From the NCBI GenBank assembly GCA_015065505.1, contig SVQE01000023.1:1-36930 (forward strand): a DNA stretch of 36,930 nt, in the 5' to 3' direction. Position numbers and translations under genes: made by a program. Source of the DNA: Oscillospiraceae bacterium. Its GTDB lineage: Bacteria; Bacillota; Clostridia; Oscillospirales; Acutalibacteraceae. This document shows, piece by piece, positions 10,014-17,961 of the stretch; positions within the stretch are counted from its first letter, which is position 1; each line of letters begins with the position of its first letter. The notes below the pieces were generated by a model. It did no database searches. It was not told the DNA's origin and saw nothing but the letters and a program-made list of their open reading frames with translations.

Positions 10014-10757
10014 ATGGAAAACGAAATTAAGGTTCTGCTTGAAGGTGTTAAAAACGGAAGCGTTTCGGTTGACGAAGCGTTGCTTAAAATCAAGGCGCAG
10101 CCGTTTGAGGATATAGATTTTGCAAAGATTGATTTTCACAGAAGCGCCCGTCAGGGCACGGGTGAAATTATCTATTGCGAGAGCAAAACAGCCGCTCAGA
10201 TTAATGCCATTATTGAAGCAATGCTTAAAAACAATCAACAAAGAATTCTTTTAACAAGGCTGAGCGCGGATAAGGCAAACGAGCTGAAATGCGAATTTGA
10301 AACAAAATATTATCCCGAGGCGGGAATCGGCATTATCGGCGGTTTTCCCGAGGTTAAAAGCGAGGGAAAAATTCTTGTTGCAACGGGCGGAACAAGCGAT
10401 GTTCCCGTTGCCGAGGAAGCGGCTTTAACCGCAGAATTCTTAGGTAATGATGTAATCAGGCTCTACGATGTCGGCGTTGCAGGGCTTCACAGACTGCTTT
10501 CCCACCTTGATGAAATTATGAGTGCATCGGTTATTATTGCAATAGCAGGAATGGAAGGCGCGCTTGCAAGCGTTATCGGCGGACTTGCAGACTGCCCCGT
10601 TATCGCAGTTCCGACAAGCGTTGGCTACGGCTCATCGTTTGAAGGGCTGTCGGCTCTGCTTTCAATGCTTAATTCCTGTGCAAGCGGCGTTTCGGTTGTT
10701 AATATTGATAACGGCTTCGGCGCAGGATATATATCTAATATGATAAATAAACATTAA
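10014..10757 (+). CDS. larB: LarB, pyridinium-3,5-biscarboxylic acid mononucleotide synthase
   Basis: LarB makes the first committed intermediate of the nickel-pincer nucleotide (NPN) cofactor by carboxylating and hydrolysing nicotinic acid adenine dinucleotide. The protein is 247 residues from this start. The N-terminal part (VLLEGVKNGSVSVDEALLKI, FHRSARQGTGEIIYCESKT) is LarB-specific. The C-terminal half is the PurE-like domain, with VATGGTSDVPVAEEAA, ALASVIGGLADCPVIAVPTSVGYG and a terminal NIDNGFGAGY. The track starts at a GTG (10005), but GGTGG upstream best serves the ATG at 10014. It has its own consensus promoter. larC follows only after a 410-bp repeat-rich gap, unlike the tighter spacing usual in lar operons. 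Confidence 0.93.
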   Translation: MENEIKVLLEGVKNGSVSVDEALLKIKAQPFEDIDFAKIDFHRSARQGTGEIIYCESKTAAQINAIIEAMLKNNQQRILLTRLSADKANELKCEFETKYYPEAGIGIIGGFPEVKSEGKILVATGGTSDVPVAEEAALTAEFLGNDVIRLYDVGVAGLHRLLSHLDEIMSASVIIAIAGMEGALASVIGGLADCPVIAVPTSVGYGSSFEGLSALLSMLNSCASGVSVVNIDNGFGAGYISNMINKH

Positions 10758-10860
10758 TTACTAATGACTAATGACGAATTTCGGGGCTTGCAGCCGGCTA
10801 TTATAATCGGAGCGAAGCGACCCGACAACTTGGAGCTCGGCACTCGGAACTCGAAACTTC
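10754..10860. repeat. Modular repeat downstream of larB (same block as 8573-8692)
   Basis: The block begins in the larB stop region with heptamers ATTACTA/ATGACTA/ATGACGA. It continues with GGGGCTTGCAGCCGGCTAT, the linker ATCGGAGCGAAGCGACCCGA, and a CTCGGCACTCGGAACTCGAAACTT heptamer run. It is colinear with the ilvC-leader block with only scattered substitutions. Confidence 0.85.
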
Positions 10861-11158
10861 ACTAACCACTTATTAACAAGAGAAGAGTTCGTTTCATTCA
10901 TCCGCTATTGTAACAACGGCGTTATTGCAACGGCGCGTCGAGGGCGTCGCGCCCTACAAATTTGTAATTCAAAGCCTCACACCTTCCCCTTGAGGGGAAG
11001 GGGGACCGCTTGCGGTGGATGAGGTGTGTTGCCTTAACAGCACAGTATAAGATTGTTCGCCGAAACGGAACTATATAATAGCCGACCGCAGGTCCCGAAA
11101 TTCGTAATTCGTAATTAACTATTCACTATCCACTACCCACTAACCACTTATTAACAAG
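10861..11158. repeat. Nested palindromic repeats bounded by a 20-bp direct repeat
   Basis: ACTAACCACTTATTAACAAG occurs identically at 10861-10880 and 11139-11158; the second copy leads into the larC ribosome binding site. Between them lie a GGGCG/CGCCC hairpin (10942-10954) and a structured unit (10975-11028). In that unit an outer stem CACACC/GGTGTG encloses CCTTCCCCT/AGGGGAAGG and ACCGC/GCGGT hairpins. A linker TATATAATAGCCGACCGCAG (also near 13388) and AATTCGT and CACTACC heptamers follow. No coding sequence was recognised, and the DNA would be transcribed as part of the larB-larC mRNA. Confidence 0.7.
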
Positions 11159-11167
11159 GTGAATATT

Positions 11168-12361
11168 ATGAAAACATTATATTTTGAATGCTCGATGGGC
11201 GCTGCAGGCGATATGCTTTCGGCTTCCCTGCTTGAGCTGATTCCGAACAGCAATTCTTTTTTTGAAAAACTGAATAAGATATTTGCTCCCGAGATAAAAT
11301 TTGAAAGAGAAATTGTTTCAAAGCACGGCATTACGGGAACGCATCTTCATGTTGTTATAAACGGCGAAGAAGAGGGCGAAGAGCATCACCACGAGCATCA
11401 CCATGAGCATCACTCTCACCACCATCACCACCACAACACTCCGCTTGATATAAAAAACATTGTTAACAAGCTTGATATAAGCGAAAAGGTTAAAGGCGAT
11501 GTTTTATCGGTTTATGATATTATTGCCGAGGCTGAAAGCGAGGTTCACGGCGAGCCCGTTTCGCAGATTCATTTTCACGAGGTTGGCGCGCTTGATGCGG
11601 TTGCGGATATAACCGCATTCTGCCTGCTTATTGATGAAATTGGCGCTGAAAACATCTGCGTTTCACCGATTAACACAGGCAAGGGCGGCGTTAAATGCGC
11701 TCACGGCATACTTCCCGTGCCTGCGCCTGCAACGTCAAAAATAATTAAGGGCTTAACCGTTTTCAACGACGATATAACGGGCGAGCTCTGCACCCCGACG
11801 GGTGCGGCGCTTCTGAAGAAATTTGCCTGCCCTGTTTCGTCACTTCCTGCAATGAAGCTTGAAGGCACGGGCTACGGCTTCGGCAAAAAGGATTTTGAAA
11901 GACCTAACTGCGTTCGCGCCTTTCTCGGTGAAAGCGAAGAAAAGAGCGAAATAATTTACGAGCTCACCTGCAATATAGACGATATGACGGGCGAAGAAAT
12001 TGCTTTCGCGGCAGAAAAGCTGCTTGAAGGCGGCGCAAGGGATGTTTACACCCTGCCGATAGGAATGAAAAAATCGCGCCCCGGTGTTCAGATAAATGTG
12101 CTTTGCGATGACGGCAAAAAGGACGCGCTGCTTCACCTTTTATTCAAGCATACAACAACTCTCGGCGTGCGTGAAAGCGTTTTTTCAAGATTCGCGCTTG
12201 AGCGTGAATTTGAAACGGTTTCAACGCCCTACGGCGATGTTAAAATCAAGAAATCAAGCGGTTTTTCGGTTACAAGAACCAAAGCCGAATACGAGGATTT
12301 AGCAAGGCTTGCAAGCGAAAATAATGCAAGCATAAGGGAAATAAAAGACTCTATCAAATAA
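11168..12361 (+). CDS. larC: LarC, nickel-inserting cyclometallase (unsplit)
   Basis: LarC inserts nickel into the dithiolated pyridinium mononucleotide to complete the NPN cofactor, with CTP. The protein is 397 residues in one frame. It has the N-terminal YFECSMGAAGDMLSASLLEL, a very His-rich loop at about 72-90 (runs such as HHHEHHHEHHSHHHHHH) likely to bind nickel, and the conserved segments IHFHEVGALDAVADI, LPVPAPAT and GELCTPTGAALL. The C-terminal larC2-like domain includes NIDDMTGEEI and MKKSRPGVQI. In Lactobacillus plantarum, LarC is made from two overlapping frames by ribosomal frameshifting; here no shift is needed. The ATG at 11168 is preferred over the upstream GTG because AAGGTG is then spaced 7 bases away. 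larE starts one base after the stop. Confidence 0.95.
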   Translation: MKTLYFECSMGAAGDMLSASLLELIPNSNSFFEKLNKIFAPEIKFEREIVSKHGITGTHLHVVINGEEEGEEHHHEHHHEHHSHHHHHHNTPLDIKNIVNKLDISEKVKGDVLSVYDIIAEAESEVHGEPVSQIHFHEVGALDAVADITAFCLLIDEIGAENICVSPINTGKGGVKCAHGILPVPAPATSKIIKGLTVFNDDITGELCTPTGAALLKKFACPVSSLPAMKLEGTGYGFGKKDFERPNCVRAFLGESEEKSEIIYELTCNIDDMTGEEIAFAAEKLLEGGARDVYTLPIGMKKSRPGVQINVLCDDGKKDALLHLLFKHTTTLGVRESVFSRFALEREFETVSTPYGDVKIKKSSGFSVTRTKAEYEDLARLASENNASIREIKDSIK

Positions 12362-12362
12362 T

Positions 12363-13160
12363 ATGGAAGAATTAAAAAGCAAACAAAAAGAGCTTGAAAA
12401 AAGAATAGCAGAGCTCGGCAGAGTAGCCGTTGCATTTTCTTCGGGCGTTGATTCAACCTTTCTGTTAAAAACGGCGCACGATATTCTCGGCGGCAATGCC
12501 GTTGCGATAACCGCAAAGGCACCCTGCTTTATGAAGAGCGAAACCGAAGAAGCAATCGCCTTCTGCAAAAAGGAAGGCATAAAGCAGATTGTTGTTGACT
12601 TCAATCCGCTTGCGGTTGATGAATTCAAAAGCAATGTTAAAAACAGATGCTATTTTTGCAAAAAGGCGCTGTTCACCGAGGTTAAAAGAGTTGCTGCCGA
12701 GAATGATATTTCCTGCATATTTGACGGCACGAATGCTGACGACACAAACGACTTCCGCCCCGGTATGAAGGCGCTTGAAGAGCTTGGAATAATCAGTCCC
12801 CTGCTTGATGCAAAGCTCACTAAAAGTGATATAAGAGCTTTATCGCAGGAAACGGGGCTTTCAACCTTCAGCAAGCCCTCCTACGCCTGCCTTGCATCAC
12901 GCATTGCATACAACGAAGAAATAACCGAAAAAAAGCTTAAAATGGTTGAAAGTGCGGAAGAAATGCTGCATTCCCTCGGCTTTATTCAGGCAAGAGTTCG
13001 TATGCACGGCAAGCTTGCAAGAATTGAGGTTGAAAAAGATTGCTTTATGAACCTGCTTGGGCACGCTGATGAAATAAACGATTATCTCAAATCCCTCGGT
13101 TTCACCTTTGTTTCAATGGATTTAGGGGGCTTTAAAAGCGGAAGCATGAACGTATTATAA
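12363..13160 (+). CDS. larE: LarE, sulfur transferase for the nickel-pincer cofactor
   Basis: LarE adenylates the carboxylates of pyridinium-3,5-biscarboxylic acid mononucleotide and installs sulfur to give the thioacids that hold nickel. The protein has 265 residues. The PP-loop FSSGVDSTFLL is at 25-35. Cys176 in KPSYACLASRI occupies the same number as the sacrificial Cys176 of Lactobacillus plantarum LarE. A CxxC at Cys96/Cys99 (NRCYFCKKALF) adds two more conserved-looking cysteines. LarE homologues with three active-site cysteines have been reported to use an iron-sulfur cluster instead of sacrificing cysteine, so this one may be catalytic. It is tightly coupled to larC. No larA (lactate racemase) is in the window. 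Confidence 0.94.
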   Translation: MEELKSKQKELEKRIAELGRVAVAFSSGVDSTFLLKTAHDILGGNAVAITAKAPCFMKSETEEAIAFCKKEGIKQIVVDFNPLAVDEFKSNVKNRCYFCKKALFTEVKRVAAENDISCIFDGTNADDTNDFRPGMKALEELGIISPLLDAKLTKSDIRALSQETGLSTFSKPSYACLASRIAYNEEITEKKLKMVESAEEMLHSLGFIQARVRMHGKLARIEVEKDCFMNLLGHADEINDYLKSLGFTFVSMDLGGFKSGSMNVL

Positions 13161-13161
13161 G

Positions 13162-13447
13162 GCATAGTGCATAGTGCATAGTGCACAGAGCATAGTTATA
13201 ATGTATACAGGGGTCTGACCCCTGTATACATAGCGATATATTGCGCGAGGCGCAATGCGATATTTTGAACTTTATTCAAAGCGATATTGTTTGCTTTGCA
13301 AACAGCGATATTTTTTGCTGTTCACAAAAAGTTTATATAATAACGAGCCGCAAGGATTTTAATTGTAGGGCGCCGAAACGAATTATATAATAGCCGACCG
13401 CAGGTCCCGAAATTCGTAATTAACTACCCACTACCCACTATCCACTG
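13162..13447. repeat. Repeat cluster after larE: heptamers, palindrome, 24-bp array, linker
   Basis: In order: five GCATAGT-type heptamers (13162-13196), a 29-bp palindrome TGTATACAGGGGTC/GACCCCTGTATACA (13202-13230), the GCGATAT array described separately, the linker TATATAATAGCCGACCGCAG shared with 11070-11090, one AATTCGT unit, and CCACTAC/CCACTAT heptamers ending just before the terminator. The stretch is non-coding and would be transcribed with larE. Confidence 0.8.
13233..13330. repeat. 24-bp-period GCGATAT array with palindromic 17-bp spacers
   Basis: GCGATAT starts at 13233, 13257, 13281 and 13305, an exact 24-bp period. The first three 17-bp spacers are each a different inverted repeat: ATTGCGCGAGGCGCAAT, TTTGAACTTTATTCAAA and TGTTTGCTTTGCAAACA. 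A fourth palindrome, TTTTTGCTGTTCACAAAAA, follows the last unit and runs slightly past the 17-bp register. The spacers share no sequence with one another, only the palindromic form. There are no cas genes and the constant part is too short for CRISPR. Confidence 0.85.
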
Positions 13448-13448
13448 A

Positions 13449-13478
13449 AAAAAGCAGCAAGTTCGCTTGCTGCTTTTT
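13449..13478 (+). terminator. Rho-independent terminator of the lar genes
   Basis: A perfect 13-bp stem AAAAAGCAGCAAG/CTTGCTGCTTTTT with a TTCG tetraloop. Its symmetric A and T runs could stop transcription from both sides. Confidence 0.93.
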
Positions 13479-13551
13479 GTTATATTAGACAAAATAATTT
13501 AAATAGTCTATCATCCATCTATTAATATTAGATTAACTTTTATTGATATTA

Positions 13552-13580
13552 TTGTTTTTATAATATTATAGTAGTATAAT
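13552..13580 (+). promoter_or_regulatory. Sigma-A promoter of the ymdB-recG operon
   Basis: TTGTTT and TATAAT are spaced by 17 bases, about 50 bases before the ymdB-like start codon. Confidence 0.6.
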
Positions 13581-13633
13581 ATACGGGAATTTTGGGCGGG
13601 CATATTCATATGCCCTCATAGAAACGGTGAAAT

Positions 13634-14407
13634 ATGAAAATTTTAGCCATAGGCGACGTTGTTTCAAAGCAGGGATGCGAATACCTCAGAACAACGCTTC
13701 CGAAACTCAAAAAAGACTACGGGGCAGACATAGTTATAGTTAACGGCGAAAACTCAGCCGTTGGCAACGGCATAACGCCAAAAAGCGCTGAATATATTTT
13801 CAACTGCGGTGCGGATGTTATAACTCTCGGCAACCACACCTTAAGGCGTCCCGAAATTGCGGATTATCTTGATGAAAACGAATTCATAATCCGCCCCGAA
13901 AACTATCATAAAAGCGCGCCCGGCAAGGGATACACAATTATTGATAAGGGCTATGCACGCGTTTTGGTTGCAAGCCTGCAGGGTGCGGTTTATCTTGATA
14001 ATATTGAAAATCCCTTTGACGCGGCAGACAGAATTCTGCAAATTGCAAAGGAAGAAAATATTAATATAATCATTATTGATTTTCACGCCGAGGCAAGCAG
14101 CGAAAAAAGGGCTATGGGCTTTTATCTCGACGGGCAAATATCCGTTTTATTCGGAACGCACACCCATGTTCAGACCTCAGACGAACAGATTCTTCCCTGC
14201 GGAACAGGATATATAACCGATTTGGGAATGACGGGGCCGTATTATTCTGTTCTCGGCATTGCGCCCGAAATCGCAATAAGAAAAATGCAGACCAATATGC
14301 CCGTTAAATTCAGGGTTGACGACGGAATCTGCACCGTTGAAGGCTGCTTCTTTGAAATTGATAACAAAACAGGAAAAACCGTTTCAACAGAAAGGTTCAG
14401 ACGATGA
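13634..14407 (+). CDS. ymdB: YmdB-family metallophosphoesterase
   Basis: A 257-residue cytosolic phosphodiesterase. Bacillus subtilis YmdB hydrolyses 2',3'-cyclic nucleotides and affects biofilm/motility decisions. The family metal ligands are visible at the expected positions: Asp8 (IGDVVSKQG), Glu39 and Asn40 (VNGENSAVG), Asn67-His68 (LGNHTLRR), a His in IIIDFHAEASSEK, and the pair GTHTHVQTSD. The distal motif is GTGYITDLGMTGP. Most relatives have GNHTWD or GNHIWD where this one has GNHTLRR, a local deviation next to the ligand. The stop codon overlaps the start of the solute-binding protein by 4 bp (ATGA), so translation of the two is probably coupled. Confidence 0.92.
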   Translation: MKILAIGDVVSKQGCEYLRTTLPKLKKDYGADIVIVNGENSAVGNGITPKSAEYIFNCGADVITLGNHTLRRPEIADYLDENEFIIRPENYHKSAPGKGYTIIDKGYARVLVASLQGAVYLDNIENPFDAADRILQIAKEENINIIIIDFHAEASSEKRAMGFYLDGQISVLFGTHTHVQTSDEQILPCGTGYITDLGMTGPYYSVLGIAPEIAIRKMQTNMPVKFRVDDGICTVEGCFFEIDNKTGKTVSTERFRR

Positions 14408-15900
14408 GCAAAAAAATATATGCCATAATTCTTGCGGCAATTATTTTAATCTGCTCGCTGAGCGCGTGTTCTTCATCAAACAAGAATCAGAATAATCACG
14501 AGCTCGTTACGCAGGCAACAACTGAATATGTAACCGATGAAACGGGATTCAAGCTAAGCTACACACAATCCGATTCCCTCAACCCCTATGAATCAGACAC
14601 GCTGAATAATCAGGTTGTTCAGAATCTTGTTTTTGAATCGCTTTTCGTGCTTGATGAGGCATATGAGGCGCAGCCGCTTCTGGCGTCGGGTTATTCTTAT
14701 ACCGACAGCAAAACGCTAAGCGTAACCGTATCGGGCGGCAACACCTTTTCAGACGGCACGCTGATTGACGCCGAAAGCATTATTTACGCCTTCAATCAGG
14801 CAAAGGATTCCTATCGCTGGAAAAATTCCTTGAAGTGCATTGAAAGCATAAGCGCGCCGAGCTCAACGGTTGTTGATTTCAAGCTGAAATATGCAAACCC
14901 CAACGCCCACAAGCTTTTAACCTTTGCAATAGCTAAGAGCGAAAACGATGAAAACGGCTATCCCATCGGCTCGGGCAGATATAAATTCGGCGAAGGCGGC
15001 GGAACGGTTTACCTTGAGGTTAACCCGAACAAAAAGGACTTTAATCCCCATTTCACAAAAATTCCGCTTGTTAATATCGCATCCGCCGAATCGATAGAAA
15101 ACGCAATCAACATCGGCAACATCAGCTTTGCATTCCGCGATTTATCGGAAATCAGCAACATAAAAATTCAGAGTAATAAAAAAGCGGTTAATCTGAATAA
15201 TCTTGTTTATATAGGAATAAATAACAAGGTTGGCATAACAAAAAACGAAAACATCAGGCGCGCCGTTTCACTTGCGACGGACAGGGACGCACTTGTTAAA
15301 AGCGCATATCAGGGATATGCAAAAAGCGCAGCCTCAATTTTCAACAGCTCGTGCTCGCTCGGCAAGCAAACAGTTGTTTTTGATAAAACTGCCGACACCG
15401 CTGCCGCAAAGCAGGCAATAACTCAAAGCGGCTATGACGAAAAGGATTTAAAGCTTGATATTCTTGTTAATTCCAATTCAAACCGCCGAGCTGCAGCAAA
15501 GCTCATAAAGCAGCAGCTTGAAGCAGTCGGCTTCAAGGTTACAATTAACGAGGAAAGCGACAAGGCTTATAAAAACAAGGTTGAAAGCGGAGCTTTTGAT
15601 TTATATATCGGCGAAACAAAGCTTCCGGCAGATATGAATTTAAACAGCTTTTTCACCGCAAAGGGCGCAACGCTATACGGAATAGATGTTAAGAAAAGCG
15701 ATAGCGCAAAGGCATATCAGGGTTATCTTAATTCCGAAAACGAAATAGGAAGCTTCGTTCTGAGCTTCACTCAAGAAATGCCCTTTGTTCCCCTGTTATA
15801 CAGGCAGGGAATGATTTGTTATTCAAAATCACTGCACGGTGATATGCAGGGATATGTTGATAATTATTTTTCAAATATTCAAGATTGGTATTATAACTGA
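14404..15900 (+). CDS. ABC transporter solute-binding lipoprotein, family 5 (oligopeptide type)
   Basis: A 498-residue extracytoplasmic binding protein. The signal peptide MSKKIYAIILAAIILICSLSAC ends in a lipobox (LSAC), so the mature protein starts at Cys22 and is lipid-anchored. The body is a DppA/OppA fold: ESLFVLDEAYEAQPLLASGY, then NTFSDGTLIDAESIIYAFNQ, and a C-terminal half with NIRRAVSLATDRDALV and LLYRQGMICYS. These proteins bring peptides, nickel chelates or similar solutes to a permease. No permease or ATPase gene is adjacent, so it may serve a transporter elsewhere. It overlaps the ymdB-like gene by 4 bp and precedes yloU by 15 bp, an unusual operon position for a binding protein. 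Confidence 0.9.
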   Translation: MSKKIYAIILAAIILICSLSACSSSNKNQNNHELVTQATTEYVTDETGFKLSYTQSDSLNPYESDTLNNQVVQNLVFESLFVLDEAYEAQPLLASGYSYTDSKTLSVTVSGGNTFSDGTLIDAESIIYAFNQAKDSYRWKNSLKCIESISAPSSTVVDFKLKYANPNAHKLLTFAIAKSENDENGYPIGSGRYKFGEGGGTVYLEVNPNKKDFNPHFTKIPLVNIASAESIENAINIGNISFAFRDLSEISNIKIQSNKKAVNLNNLVYIGINNKVGITKNENIRRAVSLATDRDALVKSAYQGYAKSAASIFNSSCSLGKQTVVFDKTADTAAAKQAITQSGYDEKDLKLDILVNSNSNRRAAAKLIKQQLEAVGFKVTINEESDKAYKNKVESGAFDLYIGETKLPADMNLNSFFTAKGATLYGIDVKKSDSAKAYQGYLNSENEIGSFVLSFTQEMPFVPLLYRQGMICYSKSLHGDMQGYVDNYFSNIQDWYYN

Positions 15901-15915
15901 TAACAGGAGGATATT

Positions 15916-16272
15916 ATGATTAAATTTGAAAATCCCCAAGGATACATTGAAATCACCAACAACTATTTTGCACGCCTTGTAGGCAACACAGCGCAGAGCT
16001 GTTTCGGCGTTACAAGAATGGTTAATCCCAACCCCTATCGCTGGGCAAAGTCGGTAATCAAAAACAAGGCATCGCTTGATAATTCAAATCAGGGCGTTAT
16101 AGTTAAAAGCATTAACGGCGCTCTTGTTATAGATTTGCACATTGCCGTTTCCTACGGCGTTAACATCTCAACAATAACCGACAGCATTGTTAATAAGGTG
16201 CGCTACACTGTTGAATCCGCAACAGGTCTTAAGGTATCAAAAGTCAATGTTCATGTTGATGCGTTAAATTAA
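15916..16272 (+). CDS. yloU: Asp23/Gls24 family protein (YloU-like)
   Basis: A 118-residue member of the Asp23/Gls24 family, small proteins linked in Gram-positives to envelope homeostasis. Recognisable segments are GYIEITNNYFARLVGNTAQ at the N-terminus, IVKSINGALVIDLHIAVSYG in the middle and VSKVNVHVDALN at the end. An AGGAGG site lies 7-8 bases before the ATG. It precedes fakA by 30 bp, the same yloU-yloV order as in Bacillus subtilis. It probably interacts with envelope or membrane partners; there is no signal peptide or membrane segment. Confidence 0.93.
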   Translation: MIKFENPQGYIEITNNYFARLVGNTAQSCFGVTRMVNPNPYRWAKSVIKNKASLDNSNQGVIVKSINGALVIDLHIAVSYGVNISTITDSIVNKVRYTVESATGLKVSKVNVHVDALN

Positions 16273-16302
16273 AGAAAAGGCATACTATCTCGGAGGTTGA
16301 CT

Positions 16303-17961
16303 ATGATTACAGGACAAATGTTTCGCGACGGCATTATTTCGGGTGCTAACAACATCACGAACAGCCGTCAGGCAGTTGATGCCTTAAATATATTCCCCGT
16401 TCCCGACGGCGATACGGGAACAAATATGAGTATGACCATCAGCGCCGCTTCAAAAGAGGTTTCATCCCTTGCGGACGACGAGCCCATTTCAGAGGTTTCA
16501 AGGCGTTGCGCTTCGGCACTCTTAAGAGGTGCGCGCGGAAACTCGGGCGTTATTCTCTCGCTGATTTTCAGAGGCTTTTCAAAAGCCTTTAAGGATATTG
16601 ATGAAGCAAATTCAAAGGATATTGCGCGCGCATTCCGCTACGGCTGTGAATCCGCATATAAGGCAGTTATGAAGCCAACCGAGGGAACAATTCTCACGGT
16701 TGTAAGAAAAGCAGCTGAGGCTGCAGAAGAGTCATCACTTACGGAAGAGGAACCGCTTGAGGTTTGTTTTGCGGCACTTCAGGCAGCAAAAGAGGCGCTT
16801 GCCACAACGCCCGAACTGCTTCCCGTTTTAAAGAAAGCAGGTGTTGTTGACGCAGGCGGACAGGGCTTCATTCTTATTCTCGAGGGCTTCCAGAGCGTTT
16901 TTGAAAACGGCGCCATTGTTCAGAGCGTTGACGGCGGAGTTAAGCCCGTTGAAACGCCTTCAAAATCAATCGTCGGTGCTGCAAGCGGAGATATTGAATT
17001 CGGCTACTGCTCGGAATTCCTTATCGAAAAAGCAGACGATGCAAAGGAAAAAGACCCGATTAAGCTTCGCGCTTATCTTGAATCCATCGGCGACTGCGTT
17101 GTTGTTGTTGACGACGACAGCATTATCAAGGTTCATGTTCATTCAAACTGCCCCGGAACCGTTATTCAGTCGGCTCTGAAATACGGACAGCTTATTAATA
17201 TCAAAATTGATAATATGCGCTATCAGCACAGAAATGCGGAAGTCGGCGTTAAAGAAGGCAGCCAGCCCGTTGAGCCGACAATTTCCGAGCCTGAAAACAA
17301 TTACGGCTTTGTTGCCGTTTGTGCAGGCAAGGGCGTTGAGGATTTATTCATAGACCTCGGCTGCGATTCAATAGTCAGCGGCGGTCAGACAATGAATCCC
17401 TCAACCGACGATATATTAAACGCAATTATGCAAACCCCTGCAAAAACCGTTTATGTTCTGCCCAACAACAAAAACATAATTATGGCTGCCGAGCAGGCAA
17501 TTCCTCTTGCAAAGGACAGAGAGGTTCGCGTGCTTCAGACCAAAACAATTCCTCAGGGAATTTCGGCAATGCTTGCCTTTGACGAATCAGTTGACGCTGA
17601 CGAAAACCAGATGGTTATGATGGAAATGGCAGGCGCTGTTGAAACAGGGCTTGTAACCTTTGCCGCAAGAGACAGCGAAATCGACGGCAAGCCGATTACT
17701 CAGGGTCAGATTATGGGAATGACCAACGGCAAAATCAAGTTTATCGGCGACGACAGAGAGGATATTGCCTTCAAAACCGTTGACAAGCTTTTCAAGCGCA
17801 ACACCCATTCAATGGTTACTCTTATCTTCGGCGAGGATGTAAGCGAGGAAGAGGCTTCAAGGGTTGAAGAAAGACTCAGCGAAAAATATAAAAACGATAT
17901 TGAGATAAGTGTTATAAACGGTGCTCAGCCTGTTTACTACTATATAATTTCGGTAGAATAA
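16303..17961 (+). CDS. fakA: Fatty-acid kinase subunit FakA (DAK2/YloV)
   Basis: The ATP-binding subunit of fatty-acid kinase. It phosphorylates fatty acids carried by a FakB (DegV-family) partner so that exogenous fatty acids can enter phospholipids. The protein is 552 residues. The N-terminal DhaL-like domain has the Mg/ATP motif FPVPDGDTGTNMSMT and GARGNSGVILS; a middle and C-terminal DegV-like region follow (GYCSEFLIEKAD, VHVHSNCPGTVIQSA, ending HSMVTLIFGEDVSEEEA). The start is the ATG at 16303, six bases after GGAGG, not the TTG at 16297 used by the track. It overlaps recG by one base (TAATG). No fakB gene is present in the window. Confidence 0.94.
   Translation: MITGQMFRDGIISGANNITNSRQAVDALNIFPVPDGDTGTNMSMTISAASKEVSSLADDEPISEVSRRCASALLRGARGNSGVILSLIFRGFSKAFKDIDEANSKDIARAFRYGCESAYKAVMKPTEGTILTVVRKAAEAAEESSLTEEEPLEVCFAALQAAKEALATTPELLPVLKKAGVVDAGGQGFILILEGFQSVFENGAIVQSVDGGVKPVETPSKSIVGAASGDIEFGYCSEFLIEKADDAKEKDPIKLRAYLESIGDCVVVVDDDSIIKVHVHSNCPGTVIQSALKYGQLINIKIDNMRYQHRNAEVGVKEGSQPVEPTISEPENNYGFVAVCAGKGVEDLFIDLGCDSIVSGGQTMNPSTDDILNAIMQTPAKTVYVLPNNKNIIMAAEQAIPLAKDREVRVLQTKTIPQGISAMLAFDESVDADENQMVMMEMAGAVETGLVTFAARDSEIDGKPITQGQIMGMTNGKIKFIGDDREDIAFKTVDKLFKRNTHSMVTLIFGEDVSEEEASRVEERLSEKYKNDIEISVINGAQPVYYYIISVE

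Noticed and set aside
13233-13330. CRISPR array
   Set aside because: The constant unit is only 7 bp, the spacers are themselves palindromes, the period is 24 bp and there are no cas genes.
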